From Borrelia parkeri (GTDB taxonomy: Bacteria > Spirochaetota > Spirochaetia > Borreliales > Borreliaceae), in NCBI RefSeq assembly GCF_023035815.1, contig NZ_CP073173.1, forward strand, positions 1 to 42,272: DNA of 42,272 nucleotides, read 5' to 3'. Each line of letters begins with the position of its first letter. The first letter of the stretch is position 1. Below the pieces are notes generated by a model. It searched no databases. It was not told the DNA's origin and worked only from the letters and a program-made list of their open reading frames with translations. Below, one piece after another: positions 9,393-19,057 of this stretch. Position numbers and translations under genes: made by a program.

Positions 9393-9453
9393 AAGGAAAA
9401 CAATTCTTATGAAGAGAGAAAAGTTTTCCTCAAATGACTTTATTTAGTTATGT
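9393..9453 (-). repeat. DHS copy 6
   Basis: Hairpin block, 20 bases past the V7 stop. Confidence 0.8.
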
Positions 9454-9473
9454 TTATTAATAATTCTTTATTG

Positions 9474-10494
9474 TTACTGTCCACTAGCTGTTGATTCTGC
9501 AGGTGTAGTAGCCTCTGCGGTTTTATCTTCTTGTGTAACTGTAGCAAGTGTTTCACTTATTGTCTTTAAACCATTATCAACAGTATTTCTTATTGCAAGC
9601 ATAAGAGTGCCAAGTGTCTTTGAGACTGCACTAGCTGCTGCACTATTAACCGTACTAACAGCTTCATTCTCATTATTTTTAATAGAAAACTTACCACCCT
9701 TAGCCATTGCTCGCAGTGCAATACCCGCAGCAATAACTGCATCTTTCTTGGCTTCTGCCTCTTTAATTTCTTTCTTGTTGTTAACAGCCGGAGCAATAGC
9801 AATCTCTGCTGCATCTGTAGCTTTTTCAATGCCATCAGTACTATCAGCTTTAGGATTTTCTTTAGATTTAGTTATAGCTTGCAATATATCAGCCCAAGTT
9901 ACAGCGCCAATAGATGCATTTGCTGCAGCAGCTTGTGCTTCTGTTCCATCATCCTTTTTACCAAGCAACTTACCAATTGATTTTTGCTCTGTGTTACCAG
10001 TCTTAGTAGCACCTGCATTTCCCTCACCATCTTTCAAAACTACACCAACAATTTCTTTAAATCCTTTAACGAGTGCATTGACACTTATATCGTCTGCGGG
10101 TGCAGCCTCCTGGTCTTTAACAGCATTACCAATAGCAGCATCAGTAGTAGCTCCTGTTGCTGCTGTTTTAGCCCCTGAAGCAATTTTATCTAATGTGTTA
10201 GTGATAAATGTATCAACAACAGATTTAATTTTTGAGTAATTCCCATTCTTAGCAACTTCATCTTGTAATTTCTTTTTAACTGTGTTCATAGTTTTTTCAA
10301 TAGAAGTGAAATACTTACCAATATCAGATTTCTTAGTATCAGACTTAATACCAAAAGCACCAGTAATCATATCACTAAGAGAAGTAAAAACATCTAAGAA
10401 CCCTTTACCTAAATTAGCAATAGAAGTTAAGAATGTGGTTTTAGGATCTTCCGTCTTAGTACTGCCACTGCCACAACTAAGAAGTAAAAATAAG
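9474..10494 (-). pseudogene. vlp: leaderless vlp cassette V7 (EDPKTTF type)
   Basis: Vlp homology runs from [20 protein letters not shown] to the normal tail (AEATTPAESTASGQ), but upstream of codon 13 of the leader it is replaced by the 3' element of vsp1. The Shine-Dalgarno, start codon and first leader residues are gone. An internal ATG (10370) gives a 298-residue frame without a signal peptide. The body is otherwise uninterrupted, so it can still donate sequence by gene conversion. The breakpoint (10494) is the same leader codon as in V10 and V12. Confidence 0.85.
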
Positions 10495-10743
10495 CAATCT
10501 AAATTATTATTAAGAGATAAACCAAGATAAAATCAATGCATAAATATAAGTCTAAAAGATAAAAGTAATTAAAGAAATCTAAAGAAGTATAATAAAGAAG
10601 TAAAGCAAGTAAAGATATGAATAAAGAAACAAAATAAGCTAAGAGAAGCATACTCTTAGCTTATTATTTATAGACTTTATTTTATCAGATAATTACGATT
10701 GATTAAAAAGTAATCTTATAATAATAAATTAACTTGTTTACCC
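10495..10743 (-). repeat. vsp 3' element, copy 1, with terminator
   Basis: A roughly 250-base non-coding block joins the vsp1 stop to leaderless V7. Near-identical blocks follow vsp2 (15113-15352) and vsp3 (18813-19057). It contains AATAAGCTAAGAG (10633-10645) pairing with CTCTTAGCTTATT (10653-10665), a 13-bp stem followed on the minus strand by a T-rich run, so it is a likely Rho-independent terminator for the vsp. Confidence 0.8.
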
Positions 10744-11382
10744 TTAGTTAGATTGAGCAGAAGATGCTGACTTAGCAGGGGTTGAAAGCTCTTTAATTGC
10801 AGCTGTTACTGCATCTTCAGCAGATGTTAACAACTCATCTATTGCTGTGTTTAGTTTAACAAGTTCTTCCTTACCCTTACCCCCAGTAGCATCACTCTTA
10901 TCTATGGCATTTTTTACATGAGCATCACTAGCAGTGTCTTTACCAAGATCAGAATTCTGGCCTTTTATTTTGGTCAAAAATGCTGCACTTTCAGTCTTAG
11001 TAGCATTAACCTTTGCCTTTAAATCACTAGAGAGCCCAACTTTGCCTAATGTTCCTAATTTAGTATCCACAGCTTCTATAACACTATATACTCCTGCAAT
11101 TAAAGAACCATTATGATTAGCATCAGCAGCAAGTCCATTAGCATCAATCTTTTTCCCAATAGCTTTAGCGAGTTCGTCAATGGATTTAACTAAAGTATGA
11201 ACGTCTTTAACATTTTTTGCAAAAGCGACAGCCTCTTTTATGTTATTAGTTATTTTAGCTAAATCAATAACAGTTCCATCAGATTTAGCCGCTTGTCCAT
11301 CTTTAGGAGAAGAAGCTGAATTATTACAAGACATGAGTAAAAATAAAGTCATTAATAACGCACAAAAAGTAATTCTTTTCAT
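10744..11382 (-). CDS. vsp: variable small protein 1 (vsp)
   Basis: A 212-residue Vsp of the OspC/Vsp family. The leader [19 protein letters not shown] is followed by NNSASSPKDGQAAKSDGTVI and then helical segments VAFAKNVKDVHTLVKSIDEL, AKAIGKKI and GSLIAGVYSVIEAV. The C-terminus has ELVKLNTAIDELLTSAEDAV and AAIKELSTPAKSASS. Vsps are dimeric helical surface lipoproteins expressed from the same locus as Vlps. The start at 11382 has the shared GGAGGCAC Shine-Dalgarno. A DHS lies upstream, and the gene has its own 3' element instead of a DHS, so it would have to recombine through different 3' homology than the vlps. Confidence 0.93.
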   Translation of the reverse strand: MKRITFCALLMTLFLLMSCNNSASSPKDGQAAKSDGTVIDLAKITNNIKEAVAFAKNVKDVHTLVKSIDELAKAIGKKIDANGLAADANHNGSLIAGVYSVIEAVDTKLGTLGKVGLSSDLKAKVNATKTESAAFLTKIKGQNSDLGKDTASDAHVKNAIDKSDATGGKGKEELVKLNTAIDELLTSAEDAVTAAIKELSTPAKSASSAQSN

Positions 11383-11427
11383 TATCACGTGCCTCCTTTT
11401 TACTTCAGGAAGGCAAGATATAGGTAA

Positions 11428-11486
11428 AAGGAAAACAATTCTTATGAAAAGAAGGGTTTTCCTAAAATGACTTTATTTAGTTATGT
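11428..11486 (-). repeat. DHS copy 7
   Basis: Hairpin block, 15 bases past the V8 stop. Confidence 0.8.
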
Positions 11487-11501
11487 TTTATTGATAATTA
11501 T

Positions 11502-12555
11502 TTATTGTTGTTGTCCACTAGCTGCTGCGTCTGTAGGTGAAGTAGAATCTGCAGCTTTATCTTCTTGTTTAACGGCAGCTAGTGCTTCACTTATTGTTTT
11601 TAATCCACTATCAACAGTATTTCTTATTGCTATTATTAGAGTACTCAAAGTCTTACCTATTGCATTAGCAGCAACCCCTTTAGCTGCTTCAGCTTCAGTT
11701 TTATTTGCAGCAGTATCCTTAACAATAAATTTACCATCCTTAGCCATAGCTCGCAGTGCAATACCAGCAGCAATAACAACGTCTTTCTTTGCGGAATCCC
11801 CAAGTTGATCATCATTATCAGTAGAAGTACCCTTAGCTAAAGCCAGAGCAGCTGCATCCTTAGCCTCACTAACTTTACCATCTTTAGTAGCATCAGCATT
11901 AGCAGAAGCAATAGCTTTTAGAATGTCAGCCCCAGTTACTGCCCCAATTGATGCACTAGCAGCCGCTACATGTTTCTCTTCAGCACCACCATCAGCACTA
12001 TCATTTTTAGCCCCAAATAACTTACCAATATCTTTCTTATCAGCATCAACAGGCTTAGTTTTATCTGCTTTTGGATCCCCTTCTTTTAAAACCAAATCAA
12101 CAATAGTTTTAATCCCTTTAACAAGATTCTTTATACTCTCTGCATCAGTAGTAGCCCCAACAGCATTAGCCTTTACAACCTCACCAATAGCTCCACCAGT
12201 AGCCCCTTTAGCAGCTTCTTTAGCCCCTTCTGCGATCTTGTCTAATGTGCCTATGATAAAAGTATCAACAACTGATTTAAGTTTTGAGTAATTTCCATTA
12301 TTAGCAACTTCTGCTTGCAATTTCTTTTTAACTGTGTTCATAGTGTTTTCAATATCACTAAAGTATTTCCCTATATCAGATTTCTTAGTGTCAGCCTTAA
12401 TACCAAAAGCACCAGTAATCATATCAGAAAGGGAAGTAAAAACATCTAAGAACCCTTTACCTAAATTAGCAATAGAGTTTAAGAATAAGGTCTTAGGATC
12501 TTCCACCTTAGCACTACCACTGCCACAGCTCATAAGTAAAAATAAAGTCATCAGT
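11502..12555 (-). pseudogene. vlp: 5'-truncated vlp cassette V8 (EDPKT type)
   Basis: The body is open from leader residue 11 (MTLFLLMSCGSG, 12551) to the normal tail, 349 residues. The Shine-Dalgarno, the true start codon and the first ten leader residues are missing. Homology starts at about 12555, and the DNA before it comes directly from the DHS of V9, so a deletion joined that DHS to the V8 leader. The ATG at 12551 has no Shine-Dalgarno. Features include [46 protein letters not shown] and LSTLIIAIRNTVDSGL. It is a usable donor body but not expressible as it stands. Confidence 0.85.
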
Positions 12556-12568
12556 ATAATACAAATAA

Positions 12569-12622
12569 AAGGAAAACAATTCTTATGAAGAGAAGAGTTT
12601 TCCTAAAATGACTTTATTTAGT
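12569..12622 (-). repeat. DHS copy 8
   Basis: Hairpin block 20 bases past the V9 stop. Its far edge is fused to the truncated leader of V8. Confidence 0.75.
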
Positions 12623-12642
12623 AGATTATTTAATTAGATAAT

Positions 12643-13650
12643 TTATTTAGTAGTAACAGGTTGAGTAGTACTAACTTCAGTTGATTCAGTAGTAGTCTCA
12701 GAGTACTGTATTCCTTTAACTGCTTCTCTTACTTTATCTAGATTACTTGATACTGTTTTCCTAATTATAAAATTAAGTACTCCTAATACCTTATTTACAG
12801 CACTTATAGCAGCAGCTTTAACTGCTTCAGCATCTGCATTATCAGCTCTAAATTTACCACCCTTAATCATAGCCTTAAGAGCAACAGCAGCTGCTAGGTC
12901 AGCATTGGTTTTAGCACCATAGTTATTATCATTAGCATTAGCATTAGAAGCAGCTAGTGTTCCAGCTTCATTATTATTGCTTTGAGCAAGGGTAGCAGGA
13001 TCAGTAGCGGTAGCATTCTTAATCTTATCAATCATTGCCCATGGATCTGCTTTAGCAACTTCAGCTGCTAGCTTATCACCAGCTCCAGCGCCTGCAGCTG
13101 CATTATTATGACCACTCAGTACAGCAGGGGCAGCAGTATTAGCAGCAGCTGTTATCTGCCCACCAGCATCTCCAGCTTCAATCTTTACTCCAGACTTCTC
13201 TGTTGCTTCAACAATTTCTTTAACTCCTGCAATAATAGCTTCAACTCCATCCTTTTCAGCACCAGCAGCAGCATTATTATCATTATGACCAATTGGGTTA
13301 TCATCTTTAGTTGCATCAGCAAGTTTAGTTAGAGCGGCAATTAGTTGTTCAAAGACATCACTAGCACTGCCCATTGCACCCTTAACAGCTTCAATTGTGC
13401 TGCTATTAGCATTTTTTGCTTCAGATATTTCACCTGACAACTCTTTTAACTTATCCTTAGTATCACCTAAACCTTTTTTTATTTTCTCAAAGTGTTCACC
13501 AACTTTACTTTTCTTATCACCAGATTTAACTACTGTAAGTCCAAAAGCGTCTCCAATAGCATTACCAAAAATGCCAAAAATCTCTTGAAATCCTTGACCT
13601 ATTTTGATAAATGAATCAAAGAACGAAATTCTAGATTTAGCAGCCAATTT
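12643..13650 (-). pseudogene. vlp: leaderless vlp cassette V9 (AEKLAAES type)
   Basis: Homology to V5 and V14 begins abruptly inside the mature front (AAKSRISFFDSFIKIGQGFQ, from about 13650). The whole leader, the lipobox Cys and the start are absent. The rest is open to the normal tail: [51 protein letters not shown] and LGVLNFIIRKTVSSNLDKV. There is no Shine-Dalgarno before the frame. It is an archival fragment, not an expressible gene. Confidence 0.85.
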
Positions 13651-13678
13651 AACTTCTTAAAGTTAATTACAACAATAT

Positions 13679-13714
13679 AGAAGGCATCTTAGATATCGAT
13701 CTAAGATGCCTTCT
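13679..13714 (-). terminator. 16-bp-stem hairpin between V10 and V9
   Basis: AGAAGGCATCTTAGAT (13679-13694) pairs perfectly with ATCTAAGATGCCTTCT (13699-13714) across 4 bases. It sits 40 bases past the V10 stop, where other vlps have a DHS, so it is probably the original terminator of this divergent vlp. The T run after the stem is poor. It is unlike any other hairpin in the window. Confidence 0.6.
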
Positions 13715-13753
13715 AATCTTACTTTTAAGTAATTAATCTAATTATTTATCTTA

Positions 13754-15112
13754 TTACTGACCTTCTGGTTTTGTAGCTCTTGCTTTATCTATTTCTCCTT
13801 TTGCTTTTTCAAGAACATTCTTTACTGTCTTCTTAATTACATCCTCTACTGCTTTCAATAGTTTGTTTGCTGCTGTTACTCCTATTTTTTGTACTTCTCC
13901 TTGTCCTCCTGCACTATTAGCTGCTGCTCCTGCTGATAATTTACCTGTCTTAACCAATGAGCGCAGTGCTATCCCTCCTGCAACCGCTGCTGCTTTTGGA
14001 GTATGTGCATTTGATACATGATTATTTGTTCCTCCTTTTGCAAACTTTAATGCACTTGTGTTGACATCTGCATTACTTGAAACACCTGCTACCGCATCAT
14101 TTTCTTGTGATTCAATTATTGATTTTAAAATTTCCTCACCACTTACTGCTGCTAATATTACTGCTGCTTTAGCTACATCTCCTGCTGCTGGATTCCCACC
14201 ACTTGTAGCTAATATCTTAGCACCATCCTTATTATCTGCGCCTCCATTTGCTTGTAATGTAGTAGTTCCTTCTTTTAATGCTTGAACACCTACATCTGTT
14301 GCAGCTTTTACTATTTCTTTCAATGCATTGTATGCTTTCTTTAACTCAACATCATCTGGTGTTGTACCTTGCCCAGCAGCACTTGCTGCATCACCCACTA
14401 AATTAGAATCACCTACTTGACCTAAAGACTCTAAATGACCTTTTAATGTACTTAAAGTAGTCTTAGCAGTATCAACTGCTTCTTTAATTACCTTGTTTAG
14501 ACCACCTTTATCAACATCTGTTTCCGAATCTTTTACTACTTGTTCTAACTCTGCTGATGCTTTTCCAAGCTTGTCACCTAGACTTTTAAAATAAGCTCCT
14601 ACATCCTCTTTCTTTGTAGTTGATTTAGCAGTAAAGCCTAATGTATCTGAGAGTAACTCTAAAAAAGAATAAAAAGCATTCTCAGCACTTCTACCTACCT
14701 CCATTAGGACTTCGCTTAAACTTCTCTCTCCTGTTGATGCTGCACCATCAATCTTATCGTCACCAGCAGCCCCTTTAGCAGCTTCCTTTGCTCCTGCAGC
14801 AATCTTATCTAATGTCTCAGTAATAAACTTATCAACTACTTCCTTTATCTTTGGATAGTTACCATTCGTAGCTACTTCTGTCTGTAATTTCTTTTAACTG
14901 TGTTCATAGTTGTCTCAATATCAGTGAAATACTTATCAATATCAGATTTCTTAGTGTCAGCCTTAATGCACAAAACACCAGCAACCATATCAGAAAGGGA
15001 AGTAAAAACATTTAAGAACCCCTTACCTAAATTAGCAATAGAAGTTAAGAATGTGGTCTTAGGATCTTCCATCTTAGTACTACCACTCCCACAGCTAAGA
15101 AATAAAAATAAG
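13754..15112 (-). pseudogene. vlp: chimeric vlp V10 (EDPKTTF front, SLSEVLMEVG body)
   Basis: The front is a leaderless EDPKTTF-type vlp beginning [18 protein letters not shown] at 15112. A single missing base in an A run near 14893 shifts the frame. In the restored frame it reads VVDKFITETLDKIAAGAKEA and GAAGDDKIDGAA, then continues in frame into GERSLSEVLMEVGRSAENAF, the start of a different Vlp subfamily. That body stays open to 13754 (316 residues from ATG 14704): LELLSDTLGFTAKSTTKKED, AGGIALRSLVKTGKLSAG and a KAVEDVIKKTVKNVLEK tail. The junction is near 14740. The lack of a leader and the frameshift make it silent. It is the only SLSEVLMEVG-type body present. Confidence 0.8.
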
Positions 15113-15352
15113 AAATATAAGTTATTATTAAATGATAAAACAAATTAAAATCAAAGCATAAGTATAAGTCTAAAAAATAAAAGAAATCTTAAAGAAGTCT
15201 AATAAAGAAGTAAAGGAAGTAGATATAGAATAAAAAAGGAAAATAAGCTAAGAGAAGCAAACTCCTAGCTTATTATTTATAGACTTTATTTTATCAGATA
15301 ATTACGATTGATTAAAAAATAATCTTATAATAAATAATTAACTTGTTTACCC
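15113..15352 (-). repeat. vsp 3' element, copy 2, with terminator
   Basis: Near-copy of 10495-10743. The hairpin AATAAGCTAAGAG / CTCCTAGCTTATT spans 15242-15274 with one mismatch. It joins the vsp2 stop to leaderless V10. Confidence 0.8.
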
Positions 15353-15997
15353 TTAGTTAGATTTAGCAGAAGATGCTGACTTAGCAGGAGTTGTAAGCTC
15401 CTTAATTGCAGCTGTTACTGCATCTTCAGCAGATGTTAACAATTCATCAATTGCTGTGTTCAGTGCAATAAGTTCTGTAACTCCCTTGCTTTTATCACTA
15501 TTAGTTCTAAGTATAGCTTTTTTTGTGTCATCATCAGAAGCATCTTTTTTGCCAAGCTCGGTATGCCCATCTTTCAATTTATTTAAGAATGCTTCAGATT
15601 TACTTTTAACCTCAGTAATCTTGGTTTTCAATTCATTAGAAATTTCACTTGTTGTTTCCAATACCCCAACTTTAGTTTTTACAGCTGATATTACACTATG
15701 CACTCCAGCAATTAACGACCCATTTTGACCAGCTTCAGCATCTAACCCCCCATCATTTTTAATTTTCTTACCAATAGCTTTAGCGAGCTCATCAATAGAC
15801 TTAACTAAGGTATGAACTTCTTTAACACTCTTAGCAAAAGCAACAACCTCTGTTATTTTCGAACTTACTGACTTTAAATCAATAAGAGTCCCATCAGGTT
15901 TAGCCGCTTGTCCATCTTTAGGAGAAGAAGCTGAATTATTACAAGACATGAGTAAAAATAAAGTCATTAATAACGCACAAAAAGTAATTCTTTTCAT
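15353..15997 (-). CDS. vsp: variable small protein 2 (vsp)
   Basis: A 214-residue Vsp with the leader [19 protein letters not shown] and SASSPKDGQAAKPDGTLIDL. The conserved EVHTLVKSIDELAKAIGKKI helix follows, then a variable centre (ETTSEISNELKTKITEVKSK), LIALNTAIDELLTSAEDAVT and AAIKELTTPAKSASSAKSN. It differs from vsp1 mainly in the central third. The Shine-Dalgarno GGAGG lies 9 bases before ATG 15997. It is an intact silent cassette followed by its own terminator element. Confidence 0.93.
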   Translation of the reverse strand: MKRITFCALLMTLFLLMSCNNSASSPKDGQAAKPDGTLIDLKSVSSKITEVVAFAKSVKEVHTLVKSIDELAKAIGKKIKNDGGLDAEAGQNGSLIAGVHSVISAVKTKVGVLETTSEISNELKTKITEVKSKSEAFLNKLKDGHTELGKKDASDDDTKKAILRTNSDKSKGVTELIALNTAIDELLTSAEDAVTAAIKELTTPAKSASSAKSN

Positions 15998-16040
15998 TAT
16001 CACGTGCCTCCTTATTACTCAAGGGACAAGATATAGCTAA

Positions 16041-16101
16041 AAGGAAAACAAATCTCATGAAGAGAGAAGAGTTTTCCTCAAATGACTTTATTTAGTTATG
16101 T
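16041..16101 (-). repeat. DHS copy 9
   Basis: Hairpin block, about 20 bases past the V11 stop. Confidence 0.8.
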
Positions 16102-16120
16102 ATGTTTATTAATAATTATT

Positions 16121-17182
16121 TTATTGTTGTCCACTAGTTGTTGCTTCTGCAGGTGTAGTAGAATCTAAAGATTTATCTTCTTGTGTAACTGAATCTAGTG
16201 CTTCACTAATTGACTTTAAACCAGTATCAACAGTATTTCTTATTGCTATTATTAGAGTACTTAAAGTCTTACCAACAGCACTAGCAACAGCACCATTTAT
16301 TGCATGAGCGGATTTCTCTTCATTTTTAGCAGCAAATTTACCATCTTTAGCCATTGCTCGCAGTGCAATACCAGCAGCAATAACTGCGTCCTTTTGTGCT
16401 GCTGCCTCCTTAATTTCTTTTTTACCATTAGCAGCCGGAGCAATAGCAATCTCAGCTGCATCTGTAGCTTTTTCAATTCCATCAGTATTATTAGCTTTAG
16501 GATCTTCTTTGGATTTAACAATAGCTTTTAATATATCAGCCCCAGTCACTGCTCCAATGCTAGCTGATGCCTTTGCAATATTTTCTTCTTTGGCATCATC
16601 TTTACTACCATCAAACAACTTACCAATATCCTTTTTATCATCTTCTGCAGTTTTAGTAGCCTCTGCACTCCCTTCATTGTCTTTTAAAACCACTCCAACA
16701 ATAGTTTTAATCCCTTTAACAAGGGCGTTCACACTTGCAGTATCAGCCGGTGCAGCATCCTGACCAGTAGTAGGAGCACTACCAATCTTATCGTCACCAA
16801 TAGCCCCTTTAGCTGCTGTTTTAGCTCCTTCTGCGATCTTGTCTAATGTGTTAGTGATAAACGTATCAACAACAGATTTAATTTTTGAGTAATTACCATT
16901 AGTAGCAACTTCCTCTTGTAACTTCTTTTTAACTGTGTTCATAGTTTTTTCAATATCAGTGAAATACTTACCAATATCAGATTTTTTAGTATCTGCTTTA
17001 ATGCCAAAAGCCCCAGTGATCATATCAGAAAGGGAAGTAAAAACATCTAAGAAACCCTTACCTAAATTAGCAATAGAAGTTAAGAATATAGTTTTAGGAT
17101 CTTCCACCTTAGCACTACCACTCCCACAGCTAAGAAGTAAAAATAAAGTCATCAATAATGCACTTAAAGTAATTCTTTTCAT
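16121..17182 (-). CDS. vlp: variable large protein V11 (vlp, EDPKT type)
   Basis: A 353-residue Vlp with the TLSALL leader allele and lipobox Cys19, [60 protein letters not shown], a variable middle, [54 protein letters not shown] and DSTTPAEATTSGQQ. It follows bdr2 after a 197-base spacer. Within that spacer TTTACA (17347-17342) and TACAAT (17323-17318) sit 18 bases apart, a possible but unproven promoter. The Shine-Dalgarno is GGAGG. Confidence 0.92.
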   Translation of the reverse strand: MKRITLSALLMTLFLLLSCGSGSAKVEDPKTIFLTSIANLGKGFLDVFTSLSDMITGAFGIKADTKKSDIGKYFTDIEKTMNTVKKKLQEEVATNGNYSKIKSVVDTFITNTLDKIAEGAKTAAKGAIGDDKIGSAPTTGQDAAPADTASVNALVKGIKTIVGVVLKDNEGSAEATKTAEDDKKDIGKLFDGSKDDAKEENIAKASASIGAVTGADILKAIVKSKEDPKANNTDGIEKATDAAEIAIAPAANGKKEIKEAAAQKDAVIAAGIALRAMAKDGKFAAKNEEKSAHAINGAVASAVGKTLSTLIIAIRNTVDTGLKSISEALDSVTQEDKSLDSTTPAEATTSGQQ

Positions 17183-17379
17183 TATCACGTGCCTCCTTAT
17201 TACTCAAGGAAGGAAAGATGGTTAGCAAGCTTCTAACAAAATAAAAACAGTAAATAAAGAACATAGATGCTTTAACATTTCAGATACTGTGTGTGATTTA
17301 ACAATTAATGAAGTCAAATTGTACTTAAAATTTTAGTGTTTTGTAAAAAAACAATTGATATATTATCAAATAAATAAAT
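17183..17379 (-). promoter_or_regulatory. bdr-vlp intergenic module, copy 2, possible promoter
   Basis: Shares GATACTGTGTGTGATTT and the AAGCTTCTAACAAAATAA region with the spacer before V2. TTTACA-N18-TACAAT (minus strand, 17347-17318) resembles a sigma-70 promoter, but the copies before V2 and V16 do not keep a good -10 box. Low confidence as a promoter; good confidence as a repeated block. Confidence 0.4.
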
Positions 17380-17988
17380 TTACTTTACTAATAATGACAT
17401 TAATGCTAAAAATATTCCTATATTAAGGGTAATAAGGGTACCAAACATCCAACCATGCAGTCTTGATGAACTCTTAAATTCTGATGCGGTTTTATCAAGT
17501 TTACTATCAAGTTCCATTTTATTAATCTCTATATCTTTTCTAACAAGAGAAATTTCATTACTAACAGATGCAATATCAGACTTTAATTCATTTCTAACAA
17601 TATCTATCTTATTATCCAAGTCTTTAATGTCAGATTTTAACTCATTTCTAACAATATCAATCTTTACATTTAAGTTACTTTCAACAGAATCTATTTTATT
17701 ATCCAGCTCATTAAATTTAATGTCTATCTTATTATCAAGCTCAGTTTTAACAGAAATAATTTCAGATTTTAAACTACGCTCTAACATCTCAAACTTAAGA
17801 TTAAAATTACTCTCTAAATACTCAATATCTTTATAAGTCAGTTCATTACGATAATATCTTTTAGAGAGATCATTTGCAACAAAATCTTGCATACCCATCT
17901 TTACAAATTCTTGATATATAATCTCCTCTGTAATATGCCCATTAAAAATTTGTGTACTAGCAACAGAATGTAGTGATGAATCTTGCAT
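17380..17988 (-). CDS. bdr: Bdr repeat-motif membrane protein (bdr2)
   Basis: A 202-residue Bdr. Its first 25 residues (HSVASTQIFNGHITEEIIYQ) differ from bdr1 and bdr3, marking another Bdr subtype. The NELTYKDIEYLESNFNLKFE segment, a long repeat coil (about 70-145, units such as DNKIDIVRNELKSDI) and the C-terminal membrane segment GWMFGTLITLNIGIFLALMS are conserved. The 3' half is nearly identical at DNA level to bdr1, so the gene is mosaic. The start at 17988 is preceded by AAGGAG. Confidence 0.92.
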   Translation of the reverse strand: MQDSSLHSVASTQIFNGHITEEIIYQEFVKMGMQDFVANDLSKRYYRNELTYKDIEYLESNFNLKFEMLERSLKSEIISVKTELDNKIDIKFNELDNKIDSVESNLNVKIDIVRNELKSDIKDLDNKIDIVRNELKSDIASVSNEISLVRKDIEINKMELDSKLDKTASEFKSSSRLHGWMFGTLITLNIGIFLALMSLLVK

Positions 17989-18063
17989 AAAATCTCCTTA
18001 TATAATTATTATATAATATCTTAAGTATTATAGGAACTTTATGTTAGTAAAATGTGATTTAAG

Positions 18064-18178
18064 AAAGTCCCTAAATTTAACATAAATGTTTAATCTATTT
18101 TCTTTAGTTTATCAAAAAACTCAAATGCAGTCTTACCATCAATCTGTTGTTAAAGGATTGCTATCAATACTCTTTAGA
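18064..18178 (-). pseudogene. remnant of the gene upstream of bdr2
   Basis: The minus strand encodes VLIAIL-stop-QQIDGKTAFEFFDKLKKID-stop, homologous to the longer remnant upstream of bdr1 (4344-4656). Two stops within 30 codons show it is dead. Confidence 0.5.
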
Positions 18179-18206
18179 CCTGGATACTATTACAAATAGT
18201 AAAAAA

Positions 18207-18267
18207 AGGAAAACAATTCTTATGAAAAGAGAAATAGTTTTCCTCAAATGACTTTATTTAGTTATGT
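18207..18267 (-). repeat. DHS copy 10
   Basis: Hairpin block, 19 bases past the V12 stop. Confidence 0.8.
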
Positions 18268-18286
18268 ATACTTTATTGACAATTCT

Positions 18287-18812
18287 TTACTGTTTTTTTC
18301 CACTAATTGCTGTAGGTGTAGTAGCGCCTGCATTCTCCTCATTCTTTTTTAGAACTACATCAACAATAATTTTAATTCCTTTAACTAGTGAGTTGACACT
18401 TGTAGCATCAGCAGATGCAGGATCCTGACCAGTTGTAGGAGCACCACCAATAGCATCACTACCTTCAACACCTTTTGCTGCAGTCTTTGCTCCTTCAGCA
18501 ATTTTATCTAACGTGTTAGTGATAAAAGTATCAACGACTGTTTTAAGTTTTGAGTAATTTCCATTAGTAGCAACTTCTTCTTGTAACTTATTTTTAACAG
18601 ATGTCATAGTTTTTTCAATATCAATGAAATACTTACCAATATCTTCCTTTTTAGTCTCAGCCTTAATACCAAAAGCACCAGTAATCATATCACTAAGAGA
18701 AGTAAAAACATCTAAGAACCCTTTACCTAAATTAGCAATAGAAGATAAGAATGTGGTTTTAGGATCTTCCGTCTTAGTACTACCACTTCCATAACCAAGA
18801 AGTAAAAATAAG
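18287..18812 (-). pseudogene. vlp: deleted, leaderless vlp V12 (EDPKTTF type)
   Basis: Begins at the same leader codon as V7 and V10, joined to the vsp3 3' element. The expected lipobox Cys codon TGT is TAT (Tyr). The front reads EDPKTTFLSSIANLGKGFLD, MITGAFGIKAETKKEDIGKY and [20 protein letters not shown]. After NEENAGATTPTAISGKKQ it stops: the middle and the conserved C-terminal third are deleted (about 170 codons) between ENAGAT and the ATTP.. tail. It is a partial donor at best. Confidence 0.85.
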
Positions 18813-19057
18813 CAATAGAAGTTATCATTAAGTGATAAAACAAGATAAAATCAAAGCATAAATATAAGTCTAAAAGATAAAAGAAATCAAAGAAATTAAA
18901 AATAATATTAATAAGTATAATAAAGTATTAAAGCAAATAAATAGAAAATAAGCTAAGAGAAGCAAACTCCTAGCTTATTATTTATAGACTTTATTTTATA
19001 AGAAAATAACGATTGATTAAAAAGTAATCTTATAATAATAAATTAACTTGTTTATCC
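18813..19057 (-). repeat. vsp 3' element, copy 3, with terminator
   Basis: Near-copy of 10495-10743. The hairpin AATAAGCTAAGAG / CTCCTAGCTTATT spans 18947-18979. It joins the vsp3 stop to leaderless V12. Confidence 0.8.

Noticed and set aside
2860..10239. Long plus-strand open frames opposite vlp genes (for example 2860-3276, 4961-5575, 9607-10239)
   Set aside because: Ala-rich vlp codons (GCT, GCA) read as Ser/Ala/Cys codons on the other strand and rarely give stops. The products are low-complexity Ala/Ser/Leu strings without ribosome sites, so they are shadows.
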